Source of the DNA: an uncultured Candidatus Saccharibacteria bacterium
GTDB taxonomy: Bacteria > Patescibacteriota > Saccharimonadia > Saccharimonadales > Saccharimonadaceae
Length of the DNA: 28,274 nucleotides
NCBI GenBank assembly: GCA_937906385.1
Contig: CALCYQ010000011.1
Span: 1-28,274 of the forward strand
Direction: 5' to 3'
Program-made: the position numbers and the translations under genes
Part shown: positions 8,200 through 15,788 of the stretch, piece after piece
Layout of the letters: every line of letters begins with the position of its first letter
How positions within the stretch are numbered: position 1 is the first letter of the stretch
The notes under the pieces: model-generated
Told to the model about the DNA's origin: nothing
Database searches by the model: none
The model's input: the letters and a program-made list of their open reading frames with translations, nothing else

Positions 8200-9468
8200 C
8201 TATTTAAGCCCCCAACTCGCGCGACGACGGCGATGCGCCTCATCTTGGCGAGCTAATTTTTCGACATCATTTGGGTCGGCGAGCAATTTTTCGACGATCC
8301 ATTCTAGATATTGACTACCTTTAAAAATCACAGTTTCCTTGCCGGTAAGGTTGTCTTCAAGATATTTAAGCGCTTGCTGTGGTTTGTCGAAAGATTCGAC
8401 ATCACACTTATCTTTGATGAGCGGATAGGTATATTTTTTAGTGCGACGGCCAATCATGACGATTTTTTCCGCCTTCGCGTCGAGCAAAAGCCCGGCAAGT
8501 TTCTTGTGTTCCTCACCCTCAAGCTGCCCTTGGTCGATAATGTCGCCAATTACTAGCCATTTATGCGGCGCATGCATCACTTTCACCATATCGAGCACGG
8601 TGGTCATGCTGATGATGTGCGCATTGTAGCTACTATCGACAATCTTGATACCCTTTTTACCCTCAAGATAATTGCTACGGGCTGGTGGCATCTGGAAATT
8701 CGTGAGTTTATAGTCGATTTTTTCGCCAAGGTAATCCATCAGCTCGCCCAGCATCAAAAGTTGGACCGTCACGTCGCGCGGCATCGGCTCTTGGAATTCG
8801 AATTTATGTTTGCCAAAGTCGAAAACGGCGCGCTCCGGATAGGCTTCATAGGCCTTGAGCGCTTTCTGATTGACGGCGACGACTTTGGCGGAAATTTCCT
8901 CGGTGCATTCGTGCATTTTGACATTCTCGTCGTCAATTAAGACAAGTTTGCGCGTATTTTTTGGAATAGTAGCAAATTCGTGCGCAATCGCCTCGTCAAT
9001 GTCTTTGAACTTGCCAGATTTAACTTCATTCTCGAAGAAGACCGCGTGCGAACGGCCGAGCGACACCCAGCAACTTACCTCTGGCTTCAGCCATTTGGCG
9101 ATAAATTCCGCCTCATGCGGACGCTCACCATCACACTCGACAATGTAAAACTTTTCGACATGCTTAAACGTAAAAGCGCGGAGCGGCGTCTTAAAAAGGA
9201 GCGCAATCCATTTGAGCTTACTGCCGGTAATGCCACTCATGCCGAGAATATCGAAGGCGATACCAAAAGCCGAGTTGGCGTTATGCGAATAGTGCGCTTG
9301 GTTGCCAAGCTGGCTCTCGATGAGATTCAACATCGTAGTCTTGCCGGCCGAGCCGGTGACGATAATAATGCGTGGACGCCAGCGCCGGAGTGAAAAATTC
9401 GCGAAGAACTTAAAATAGCCCGCCGCGACGAAATAGAATTTCTTCTTAAATTTAGATATGACTGTCAT
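8200..9468 (-). CDS. MurF-like Mur ligase
   Basis: A 422-residue ATP-dependent ligase. The P-loop VTGSAGKTT lies at residues 37-45. HNANSAFG matches the MurF substrate/ATP region, VDSSYNAH matches the MurF DDSYNAN motif, and VIGDIIDQG followed by HKKL matches the MurF GDM-x-ELG...H block. The N-terminal domain that binds the UDP moiety in canonical MurF is absent; instead there is a hydrophobic N-terminus. It may join a D-Ala-D-Ala-like dipeptide or a related residue to a precursor. It starts directly after the methyltransferase stop codon (TAAATG). Confidence 0.82.
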   Translation of the reverse strand: MTVISKFKKKFYFVAAGYFKFFANFSLRRWRPRIIIVTGSAGKTTMLNLIESQLGNQAHYSHNANSAFGIAFDILGMSGITGSKLKWIALLFKTPLRAFTFKHVEKFYIVECDGERPHEAEFIAKWLKPEVSCWVSLGRSHAVFFENEVKSGKFKDIDEAIAHEFATIPKNTRKLVLIDDENVKMHECTEEISAKVVAVNQKALKAYEAYPERAVFDFGKHKFEFQEPMPRDVTVQLLMLGELMDYLGEKIDYKLTNFQMPPARSNYLEGKKGIKIVDSSYNAHIISMTTVLDMVKVMHAPHKWLVIGDIIDQGQLEGEEHKKLAGLLLDAKAEKIVMIGRRTKKYTYPLIKDKCDVESFDKPQQALKYLEDNLTGKETVIFKGSQYLEWIVEKLLADPNDVEKLARQDEAHRRRRASWGLK

Positions 9469-10026
9469 TTATTTAATTATATCACGGCGCTTAAGCTCGA
9501 GCAGTACCGTCGGCACGGCCGGCGGCGGCGTGAAATAATTTGGACGCAACGGGAGACGAATCCGTGGCGCATAGTGTACAAAAAGTTGTTTACCGAGCTG
9601 CGAGGTGTAATGACGATCGTTATTGAGGAGTTTGAGCGCGAATTGCTTCTGTAATATTAGATAGATAGCCTCTGGTGGATTCTCGGCTTCGTCGAGTTTA
9701 TGTAAGATAGCCGAGCTAAGATGAAATGGCGGATTAGCGAAGACTTTATATGAGCCGTCTGGCAACGTCATCTCGAGAAAGTCTTGCTCGACGATGGCGA
9801 CATTTGACAATTTACCAACGTTCGCGCGCAGTTTGGCGGCGGTTTCTGTGTCTGGTTCGACCGCAATCACGCGCGCGCAGCGCTTCGCGAGCGCCGCTGT
9901 AATCACGCCTGAGCCGGCCCCGATATCAATTACCGTATCGCGCTTCTTGATATTGCTATGGCCAATCAAAAAGCCGGCCAATTTCGGCCCACGGAGGAAA
10001 TGCTGCGATAATTGGTACTTACGCAT
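9469..10026 (-). CDS. Erm/KsgA-type rRNA adenine methyltransferase, short form
   Basis: A 185-residue Rossmann-fold methyltransferase. SQHFL lies at residues 7-11, the SAM loop DIGAGSG at 34-40, EPD at 57-59, and the catalytic motif NPPF at 98-101 where KsgA has NLPY and Erm has NIPY/F. It ends soon after the catalytic domain and lacks the helical C-terminal RNA-binding domain of full-length KsgA or Erm (about 240-270 residues). It may dimethylate an rRNA adenine, or act on another RNA. It overlaps the TrmH-type gene by eight bases, which strengthens an RNA-modification role. Confidence 0.82.
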   Translation of the reverse strand: MRKYQLSQHFLRGPKLAGFLIGHSNIKKRDTVIDIGAGSGVITAALAKRCARVIAVEPDTETAAKLRANVGKLSNVAIVEQDFLEMTLPDGSYKVFANPPFHLSSAILHKLDEAENPPEAIYLILQKQFALKLLNNDRHYTSQLGKQLFVHYAPRIRLPLRPNYFTPPPAVPTVLLELKRRDIIK

Positions 10027-10570
10027 CTTTCGGAATCATCCCTAGTTGGCGCACCGCCTCATACATCGCCACCGCGCTAGCGCAACCGACGTTAATCGAA
10101 CGCGTCGAGCCGAGCTGTTCAATATAAAAAGCCTGGTCGGATTTATTGAGCAATTCCTGCGAAATGCCATCCGATTCAGAACCAAATACCAAAACTGAAT
10201 TCGGCGATAGTTTGGTTTGCTGAAGCGGGCGGCTTTCTGGGCGATTATTGTCTACGGCGACGACTTTCATACCGCGCGCATGAGCGTCAGCAACAAACTC
10301 GTCCACCGTCGCAAAATGATCAATATGCAGATACTTGTCAGTTACCATAGCGCCGCGACGATTATATTTACGCTTGCCGATGATATGCACGCGCGCCACA
10401 TTAAAAGCATTGGCGTTGCGCACTACGGTGCCAATATTAAAATCGTGTGCCAGATTCTCGATTGCAACCTCGAGCGGCACACGACTTTTATCGAGCTCAG
10501 TGACGATATCTTCATTGGCCATGCCTTTGAATTTATCCACCAAATTACGGGTGTCTGAGTTCGGATCCAT
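10019..10570 (-). CDS. TrmH/SpoU-family RNA 2'-O-methyltransferase
   Basis: 183 residues with the three SPOUT motifs: motif 1 near NIGTVVRNANAFNV (about 45-58), motif 2 LVFGSESDGIS, and motif 3 STRSINVGCASAVAMYE near the C-terminus. The knotted fold methylates a ribose in tRNA or rRNA; the target nucleotide cannot be told from sequence alone. It heads the long envelope operon. A TGCTAAACT box ends six bases before the ATG, which suggests a leaderless mRNA. Confidence 0.92.
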   Translation of the reverse strand: MDPNSDTRNLVDKFKGMANEDIVTELDKSRVPLEVAIENLAHDFNIGTVVRNANAFNVARVHIIGKRKYNRRGAMVTDKYLHIDHFATVDEFVADAHARGMKVVAVDNNRPESRPLQQTKLSPNSVLVFGSESDGISQELLNKSDQAFYIEQLGSTRSINVGCASAVAMYEAVRQLGMIPKDA

Positions 10571-10576
10571 ATTTCT

Positions 10577-10585
10577 AGTTTAGCA
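10577..10585 (-). promoter_or_regulatory. Extended -10 box of the TrmH-led operon
   Basis: TGCTAAACT on the minus strand, with six bases to the ATG at 10570. It fits the TGn-TAnnnT-N6-ATG pattern seen repeatedly in this window. Confidence 0.45.
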
Positions 10586-10587
10586 GA

Positions 10588-10893
10588 TTATTTTTTGGCT
10601 TTTTTAGCAAGACGTTCGGCGGCCTTTTTGTCGGCTTCGATTTGTTGCTTTTTCTCTTCGTAGCTCTGAATGCCAAAGCGGACTAAGGCCCACACGACTA
10701 CGTTCATACAAAGCGCCGTAATCGAAACGAGCGGAATAATTAACACAGCCACGCCAAAAGATTGGTCGACGAGAGCGCAAAAGCCAGCAAAAACGACGCT
10801 AATGAGCGCAATGGCGCCATAAGTGTAGCTAAGAAGGGCAACTTGGCCTTTTTTGTGGTAAATATCCAACATTTTATCGAGAAAATTCATCAT
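10588..10893 (-). CDS. Small membrane protein with basic coiled tail
   Basis: A 101-residue protein. Two to three transmembrane helices span about residues 20-75, and the last 25 residues are rich in Lys, Glu and Ala (a charged helix ending AERLAKKAKK). No family is recognised. Two ATGs lie next to each other at the start; the first sits six bases after an extended -10 box. It ends 18 bases before the TrmH start. Confidence 0.6.
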   Translation of the reverse strand: MMNFLDKMLDIYHKKGQVALLSYTYGAIALISVVFAGFCALVDQSFGVAVLIIPLVSITALCMNVVVWALVRFGIQSYEEKKQQIEADKKAAERLAKKAKK

Positions 10894-10899
10894 AAGTCT

Positions 10900-10908
10900 A
10901 TTATATCA
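10900..10908 (-). promoter_or_regulatory. Extended -10 box of the 101-residue membrane protein gene
   Basis: TGATATAAT on the minus strand, six bases from the ATG. It is the best match to consensus among the putative leaderless promoters. It is divergent from the AlkD promoter 45 bases away. Confidence 0.55.
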
Positions 10909-10953
10909 CACTTGCGCTTAAAAGTCAAGAGTTTTTAAGGGGTAACGGCCACG

Positions 10954-10962
10954 TGGTAAAAT
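10954..10962 (+). promoter_or_regulatory. Extended -10 box of the AlkD-like gene
   Basis: TGGTAAAAT ends six bases before the ATG at 10969. No Shine-Dalgarno site fits in between. Confidence 0.5.
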
Positions 10963-10968
10963 AGAGCC

Positions 10969-11667
10969 ATGCGTGACGATTTAATTTGCGAGATTAATGC
11001 AAATATAGATGCAGATTGGGGTGAGCAAGTTCAGCATTATTTCGGCATCCGCAAGGGTGGCTACGCCGAAAAAGATACGCTGATCGGCGTGCGCGTGCCG
11101 ATTCTACGCAAACTCGCCAAAAAATACCGCACCCTGCCGCGCGAAGATGTCGAATCCCTATTACAGTCCCGCGTGCACGAATTTCGTTTCGTGGCGCTCG
11201 CGATTCTTAAAGAACAGTACAAGAAAAACCCGCGTGAGACGGTCGAAATTTACCTGAATAATCTCGACCACATCAACAACTGGGATCTGGTCGACTGTTT
11301 TGCCTCACATATCATTGGACGTTGGTGCCTCGAAAACCAAGACGAGACGATTTTAATTAAACTGAATCAAAAGAGTAGCCTTTGGCGTCGCCGCATTTCC
11401 CTGGTGGCCTATCAGGCGTTTTATCGCAAAGGCGTGCTTAGTAATGGTCTCGAGTTAATTGATCAGCGTATCGAAGACCCGGAAGATCTCATGCATAAAG
11501 CTTGCGGCTGGATGCTGCGTGAGATTTATAGTAAAGTAGACAAGCACGTGATTGAATCGTATTTAATCGACAATTACGACCGTCTGTCGCGCACTACGCT
11601 GCGCTATGCGATTGAACATATGCCGGAAGACCAGCGCCAGAAATATTTGAAACGAGATTTTTCATGA
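10969..11667 (+). CDS. AlkD-like DNA alkylation repair protein
   Basis: A 232-residue HEAT-repeat (ALK-fold) protein. AlkD enzymes excise N3- and N7-alkylpurines without flipping the base. The family signature is complete: IGVRVPILRKLAKKY (about 39-53), HEFRFVALAIL (70-80), INNWDLVD (102-109, with the Trp105 and Asp109 expected at the active site), LWRRRISLVAY, and HKACGWMLREIY. Length matches the family (about 230). It opens a plus-strand pair with the next small gene, which overlaps its end (ATGA). Confidence 0.93.
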   Translation: MRDDLICEINANIDADWGEQVQHYFGIRKGGYAEKDTLIGVRVPILRKLAKKYRTLPREDVESLLQSRVHEFRFVALAILKEQYKKNPRETVEIYLNNLDHINNWDLVDCFASHIIGRWCLENQDETILIKLNQKSSLWRRRISLVAYQAFYRKGVLSNGLELIDQRIEDPEDLMHKACGWMLREIYSKVDKHVIESYLIDNYDRLSRTTLRYAIEHMPEDQRQKYLKRDFS

Positions 11668-11873
11668 AGAAACAACAATATCAGCCTTATGAGCCCGAAA
11701 AATGCTGGGTTGGCGACTCGCACAAGGTCTGCTATCCAGACGAAGATACCGCCGAGCAAAGCGCGCGCTTATCGGAGTTTGAGCACGGACTGAAGCCCGG
11801 CACGCTCGGTGTCTATAAATGCGAATATGGCGACCACTGGCACCTGGCGCACAAGCAACAAAAATCCGCCTAA
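11664..11873 (+). CDS. Small Cys/His protein, unknown function
   Basis: A 69-residue protein whose start overlaps the AlkD-like stop by four bases (ATGA), which supports expression. It carries scattered Cys residues and a C-terminal YKCEYGDHWHLAH. That end resembles the last half of small zinc-ribbon proteins that finish in CxxCxxWHL, with the second Cys replaced. Function unknown. Confidence 0.65.
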   Translation: MKKQQYQPYEPEKCWVGDSHKVCYPDEDTAEQSARLSEFEHGLKPGTLGVYKCEYGDHWHLAHKQQKSA

Positions 11874-11890
11874 GAAGAGGCGGATTTTTT
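11860..11890. terminator. Bidirectional terminator between convergent genes
   Basis: The 12-base arms AAAAATCCGCCT and AGGCGGATTTTT pair perfectly around the loop AAGAAG and end in a run of T on the plus strand and, read on the other strand, also in T. It lies between the stop of the small plus-strand gene, which it overlaps, and the stop of trigger factor. It therefore serves both. Confidence 0.92.
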
Positions 11891-11895
11891 AATTG

Positions 11896-13242
11896 CTATT
11901 TCTTAGCCTTTTTGGCCGGCTTCTTAGCGTCGGCTTTTTTGGCTGGCTTTTTGCTAGCCACCGCATGCGGACGGTTGAGCTCGGCAAGCTTATCCATCGT
12001 CTTATTAATGCGAAGGCGATTTGCAATGCTATTGCGCGCCTCTGGCGTAGCGAGCTGTTCGGCGGCGTTCTTGTCGTTCTTGTAGACGGAAAGCATTTCG
12101 TTCACCTGCTGCTCGATTTCTTCGTCGGTAACATCAATTTTGAGCTCATCGGAAAGTTTTTGCACGATGATTGAGCTCGTGACGCGACGCTCGGCGGTCT
12201 TTTTGACCTCTTCTTCCCATTCTTCTTGGCTCTGCGAGCGAGCAGCGAGGAAATCTTCCATCTTTTGACCGCGAGTTTGCAGGTTGCGAGCGAGATCCTC
12301 TTTGATATGATCGGCTTGCTCTTCTACGAGCGAAGCTGGAGCTTCGGTCTTAGAGCTGTCGACCAGCGCGGTAAGCAGATCATCTTTGAAATGCTCTTCA
12401 GCGTTATGTTCGGCCTGGGCAAGGAGATTTTTCTTGATGTCTTCGCGGAGCTCTTTGAGCGTTTCGAAAGCACCAGATTTCTTGGCGAGCTCGTCGTCGA
12501 TAGCTGGCTTCACGATTTCGTTCACTTGCTTGACAAGCACCTCAAATACAGTCTTGGCGCCAGCAAGGTCGGCGTTGCCGTAATCTTTCGGAAAAGTGAG
12601 GTTTAGGTCGAACTTGTCGCCAGATTCGTGGCCAACGATGCCATCTTCGAAGCCCGGGATAAAGGCACCAGAGCCGAGACGAAGGCGATAATCTTTAGCA
12701 GAACCGCCATCAAAGGCGACGCCATCTTTTTTGCCGACGAAATCAATTACAACTTCGTCGCCATCTTCAGCTTTACGCTTTACAACTTTGCCTTCGGCGT
12801 AGCTGTCGGCGATGCGGTTTAGGACGTCCTCTACGTCGTCATCGGAAACTTTTGGCTCATCATAGTGGCCCTTAAGCTTCTTGTAATCGCCGAGTTTAAC
12901 CTCTGGCAAGATATCGGCAGCCACGACTAATTCGGCCATTTCGCCTGGGATGAATTTCTTGATATCAACGCGCGGAATTGAAACTGGCGTCACGCCGGAT
13001 CCATCGAATAATTTCGGAATAGCTTGGCGCACCAAGATATCTAAAGTGGTGCTAGCTAATTCATTCGGATCGACATGTTGCTCAACTACGTTTGCAGGAG
13101 CTTTATCATTGCGGAAGCCCGGAACTTTAATATTGCGAGCGAGACGCTCTAGGGCCTTGAGACGGGCCGGCTCGAAATCGTTCTGATCAAAAGAAACTTC
13201 GAACTCAACCGACGTACTCTTAACATTCTTTGTACTCTTCAT
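11896..13242 (-). CDS. tig: Trigger factor
   Basis: A 448-residue ribosome-bound chaperone of the usual length (430-450). The ribosome-binding domain holds ARNIKVPGFRNDKAP near residues 34-48. The FKBP-type prolyl isomerase domain has DGDEVVIDFVGKKDG, FIPGFEDGIVGH and LTFPKDYG (about 160-245). The helical C-terminal domain follows and ends in a Lys/Ala-rich tail. The start is only six bases after a TGGTATGAT box, with no Shine-Dalgarno site, so the message is probably leaderless. Confidence 0.97.
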   Translation of the reverse strand: MKSTKNVKSTSVEFEVSFDQNDFEPARLKALERLARNIKVPGFRNDKAPANVVEQHVDPNELASTTLDILVRQAIPKLFDGSGVTPVSIPRVDIKKFIPGEMAELVVAADILPEVKLGDYKKLKGHYDEPKVSDDDVEDVLNRIADSYAEGKVVKRKAEDGDEVVIDFVGKKDGVAFDGGSAKDYRLRLGSGAFIPGFEDGIVGHESGDKFDLNLTFPKDYGNADLAGAKTVFEVLVKQVNEIVKPAIDDELAKKSGAFETLKELREDIKKNLLAQAEHNAEEHFKDDLLTALVDSSKTEAPASLVEEQADHIKEDLARNLQTRGQKMEDFLAARSQSQEEWEEEVKKTAERRVTSSIIVQKLSDELKIDVTDEEIEQQVNEMLSVYKNDKNAAEQLATPEARNSIANRLRINKTMDKLAELNRPHAVASKKPAKKADAKKPAKKAKK

Positions 13243-13248
13243 ACAAAA

Positions 13249-13257
13249 ATCATACCA
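13249..13257 (-). promoter_or_regulatory. Extended -10 box of tig
   Basis: TGGTATGAT on the minus strand, six bases from the ATG of trigger factor. Confidence 0.5.
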
Positions 13258-13287
13258 TAAAACAGAGAGAGATTAAAGCGTAGCGGA

Positions 13288-14877
13288 TTAATCGAGTGGC
13301 AAGATGCCGGTGTTGTAATCGGTGCGGAAATGGCGCAAGGTGAGGCGCGGGTCGATTTCTTGTTTGAGGCCAGGATTTAAGATGTCGGCTGGGTCAAAAA
13401 TGCTCTTCACTTGGCCATAAATTTGGGTCAGTTCGGCCTCGCGGTAGCGCTGAGTGAGCATGGCAAGGAAGCGGCCTTCTGGCGCAGCACCAAAGGCGTG
13501 GCCATCGCAACCGTAAACCAATTCGAGATATTGACGCATGAAATTAATCATCACTTTGCGACCTTCAACGGTAGACGGCGTGTAGCTTGGGCGTACCGTA
13601 AAGACGTGATGCTCTACAGAGCCAAACACGGCGAGCTTAACGCCGAGATCTTTGGCGAGCTTCGTGACACCATCGAGAAATTCGACTTGGTGGCCAGTTG
13701 GAATAAAAACATTATCAATGAGCGGGAGATGATAGCTTTGGCTCGAATCGTTAAGATAAGCTAGAAGATTCTCGCGCAATGCAGCAAAATCTGCTTCGTT
13801 ATCTGCATTGGCGCGAATCATCCGAATGCTATTTGGAAGTTTTTTCTGCAATTTGTGGAATTTGCGTCGACGTGCGCCACGTGAATCGTCTTTAGCGTTG
13901 GCGAGAATGAGATAACCGTCATTAGACGCCTTACGGAAGAAGCGCGAAGTCTTACCGATAGCATCCGATTCGTTATAAAGCTCCGTATCATAGAAAACAA
14001 TGTCGGTAAATCTGAGCTCTTGAAGTAATTTCGTCACAACTACGAAACTCTTGGCGTCGTTGACTGGGATTGCAACATAGTCTGGCGTCTCGAAGACTGG
14101 TTCCACGCGCAAAATCACCTCAGTAATGACACCAAGCGTGCCTTCGGCGCCACAGAAAATCGGCGCGAGATTAATGCCGCGCTTTTGTTTAACGCGACGT
14201 AGGCCCATATAACCGGAGTGGTCGGTTTGTGAAATTTCATCGATACGGGCGCCATTGCGCTGAATAAGATCATTAATTGAGCGATAAATTTCCGCTTCGA
14301 GCGTCTTCTCTTTTAGTTTGCGGCGCAACGCGCTGTGACTAGTCGCGCCAAATTCTGCGACACTACCATCCGATAAGACAACTTCAACAGTGTCGACAAA
14401 ATCAGCAATTGTGCCCGGTTTGGTATTATCGCTCGCGATGGCGTTGCGCGAGATGAGGCCGCCAATAGTTTCGGACGGATTACCGCGCACTGGCAAATCG
14501 AGGCCTTGCAACACGAGGGCTTTTTGGAGTTCGCCAAGCGTGAGACCAGCTTGCACGCGCACCAGGCGCTGACGGGTGTCGATTTCTTGGATGCGATTCA
14601 TGCGCGTCATCGACATAATCAAGCCAGTGCCGAGATCGGCGCCAGTCTTGCTATTGCCACCTCCACGTACCGTAATCGGCAAGGCAATTTTCTTCGCGGC
14701 GAGCTGACTAGAAAATTTCACTAAGCGACGCACGTCGGTAGCATTAATCGGCTGCGCGACGATGCGCGGATAAAAACGCAAAATCGAACGATCAGTCGTA
14801 AAATCCGACAAAATGCTCGGCGCGCTATAAACAACGCCATCGATATGCTGATTTAAATAGACCGCAATTCGATTCAT
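13288..14877 (-). CDS. FAD-linked oxidase (GlcD/D-lactate dehydrogenase type)
   Basis: 529 residues from the chosen ATG. An earlier in-frame ATG adds 15 residues but overlaps the promoter box, while GGTGG lies before this one. The PCMH-type FAD-binding domain (about 35-255) shows PITVRGGGNSKTGADLG, GNPSETIGGLISRNA and FCGAEGTLGVITEVILRVEP. The C-terminal FAD_linked oxidase domain ends in IFDPADILNPGLK. Such proteins oxidise 2-hydroxy acids or similar alcohols. No Fe-S cluster domain is fused. The substrate is unknown. Confidence 0.87.
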   Translation of the reverse strand: MNRIAVYLNQHIDGVVYSAPSILSDFTTDRSILRFYPRIVAQPINATDVRRLVKFSSQLAAKKIALPITVRGGGNSKTGADLGTGLIMSMTRMNRIQEIDTRQRLVRVQAGLTLGELQKALVLQGLDLPVRGNPSETIGGLISRNAIASDNTKPGTIADFVDTVEVVLSDGSVAEFGATSHSALRRKLKEKTLEAEIYRSINDLIQRNGARIDEISQTDHSGYMGLRRVKQKRGINLAPIFCGAEGTLGVITEVILRVEPVFETPDYVAIPVNDAKSFVVVTKLLQELRFTDIVFYDTELYNESDAIGKTSRFFRKASNDGYLILANAKDDSRGARRRKFHKLQKKLPNSIRMIRANADNEADFAALRENLLAYLNDSSQSYHLPLIDNVFIPTGHQVEFLDGVTKLAKDLGVKLAVFGSVEHHVFTVRPSYTPSTVEGRKVMINFMRQYLELVYGCDGHAFGAAPEGRFLAMLTQRYREAELTQIYGQVKSIFDPADILNPGLKQEIDPRLTLRHFRTDYNTGILPLD

Positions 14878-14902
14878 AGACCACCCAATATCATTACATC
14901 TT

Positions 14903-14911
14903 ATTTTAACA
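14903..14911 (-). promoter_or_regulatory. Extended -10 box of the FAD-linked oxidase gene
   Basis: TGTTAAAAT on the minus strand, 25 bases before the chosen ATG. The short leader contains an ATG-initiated six-codon reading frame whose TGA overlaps the gene's ATG (CTATGA), so coupling is possible. Confidence 0.45.
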
Positions 14912-14950
14912 TAAAAAAGCATAAGTTTGATATTTTTGGACGATAAAAAC

Positions 14951-14968
14951 GCCCCTCGGATGAGGGGC
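14951..14968 (-). terminator. Terminator after the 111-residue gene
   Basis: GCCCCTC and GAGGGGC pair perfectly around a four-base loop. On the minus strand the stem is followed by GTTTTTATC, so it ends the gene that stops at 14989. Confidence 0.85.
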
Positions 14969-14988
14969 TGGGCAGAAAATGGAGTGGT

Positions 14989-15324
14989 TTACAGCCAAGC
15001 GGAGACGTTTTCGATTTCAATTACATAGACATGATTATAGGTTTCCACCTCAAAGGCGGCGGACTTCCCGATCGGGTCGATGCGGCGCACTTCGCGCACG
15101 AACGAGGTCATGATGCCTTCGCCATCATCGAAGGTCGGGTGATCATAGACCAAACCTTTCATGCGGAACGGAATAATCGACGAAAACACGCGGTTGCCGA
15201 GTGGGTTTTTAATAAAAGCGCGCAGGCTTTCAGTGAGCGACGCGCGATTCTCTAAATCGACATCGTCGTAGACGTCGTCCCAGGCAGGACTCCATGTTTT
15301 AAGAGTAATAAGGTGCTGATTCAT
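14989..15324 (-). CDS. Hypothetical 111-residue protein
   Basis: Starts at the second of two nearby ATGs because AGGAGG lies seven bases before it and only one base before the first. The protein is soluble, acidic in its first third (WDDVYDDVD) and beta-rich towards the end (AAFEVETYNHVYVIEIENV). No family is recognised. It has its own promoter, a leader of about 60 bases and its own terminator, so it is a single-gene unit, convergent with nothing and divergent from tRNA-Leu. Confidence 0.65.
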   Translation of the reverse strand: MNQHLITLKTWSPAWDDVYDDVDLENRASLTESLRAFIKNPLGNRVFSSIIPFRMKGLVYDHPTFDDGEGIMTSFVREVRRIDPIGKSAAFEVETYNHVYVIEIENVSAWL

Positions 15325-15389
15325 TTGCATACCTCCTTTGTATGGTAACCCTTGCGGGCGTCAGCCTGAATCAATAGCTTAACTTATCT

Positions 15390-15398
15390 ATTATATCA
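15390..15398 (-). promoter_or_regulatory. Extended -10 box of the 111-residue gene
   Basis: TGATATAAT on the minus strand. It is followed by a leader of about 60 bases containing a small CCC-GCAA-GGG hairpin and then AAGGAGG. Confidence 0.55.
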
Positions 15399-15424
15399 CA
15401 TTTAAGCTTAAAAATCAATGGTGC

Positions 15425-15454
15425 TTGCGGTTTTGGGCGCTTTGATGATAAAAT
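15425..15454 (+). promoter_or_regulatory. Promoter of tRNA-Leu
   Basis: A TTGCGG -35 box and an extended -10 box (TGATAAAAT, ending at 15454) are spaced 18 bases apart, and the tRNA begins 18 bases later. Confidence 0.6.
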
Positions 15455-15472
15455 GTGAGGGCAAATTAACAT

Positions 15473-15557
15473 GCGCGAGTGGTGAAATTGGTATACACGT
15501 ATGCCTTAGGAGCATATGCCTTTCGGCGTGCTGGTTCAAGTCCAGTCTCGCGCACCA
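15473..15557 (+). tRNA. tRNA-Leu (anticodon UAG)
   Basis: The acceptor arms GCGCGAG and CTCGCGC pair fully, followed by discriminator A and an encoded CCA. The anticodon stem TATGC/GCATA encloses CTTAGGA with TAG at 15507-15509. A long variable arm (class II) built on GCC-TTTC-GGC and the T loop GGTTCAAGTCC follow. The gene is intact. The accessory island begins just past its terminator. Confidence 0.97.
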
Positions 15558-15598
15558 TACAAAGACGTCAGTATGGAGACATAGTGGCGTGAAGAAAG

Positions 15599-15624
15599 CC
15601 CCCGATTTCTCGGGGGTTTTCTTT
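15599..15624 (+). terminator. Terminator of tRNA-Leu
   Basis: CCCCCGA and TCGGGGG pair around TTTC and are followed by TTTTCTTTTG. Confidence 0.9.
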
Positions 15625-15630
15625 TGTTCT

Positions 15631-15777
15631 GCACCAATTTTGAATTTATGAGTCGCTCAGGAGCGCCAGGAATCTGAGATTTTCTGGCGATGACTGGAGC
15701 GGCTCATTTTTGATGCACCAATTTTGCCCGACGAACGGTCAGGCGACCGGACATCAAAAATGCGAAAAATTGGTGCA
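15631..15777. repeat. Left-end structured repeat cluster of the island
   Basis: There is no gene between 15558 and 15788. This stretch holds a direct repeat GCACCAATTTT (15631-15641 and 15715-15725). It also has a two-part hairpin, with outer arms 15648-15658/15697-15707 (one G-T pair) and inner arms CGCCAG/CTGGCG at 15664-15669/15684-15689. Finally, two interleaved perfect inverted repeats follow: CATTTTTGATG (15705-15715) with 15752-15762, and TGCACCAATTTT (15714-15725) with 15766-15777. Inside them lies the 23-bp unit described separately. On the minus strand this region follows the methyltransferase gene and may terminate it. Confidence 0.8.
15731..15753 (+). repeat. 23-bp end unit, left copy
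   Basis: ACGAACGGTC, then AG, then GCGACCGGACA. The core CGGTC-N4-GACCG is a dyad. It matches the right copy (inverted) in all bases except the central pair. Confidence 0.75.
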
Positions 15778-15788
15778 TTGTTTCAAAG

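Noticed and set aside
15533..15557. 3' end of tRNA-Leu as integration site
   Set aside because: No second copy of the tRNA 3' end was seen downstream, the tRNA has its own terminator before the island, and serine recombinases do not usually target tRNA 3' ends.
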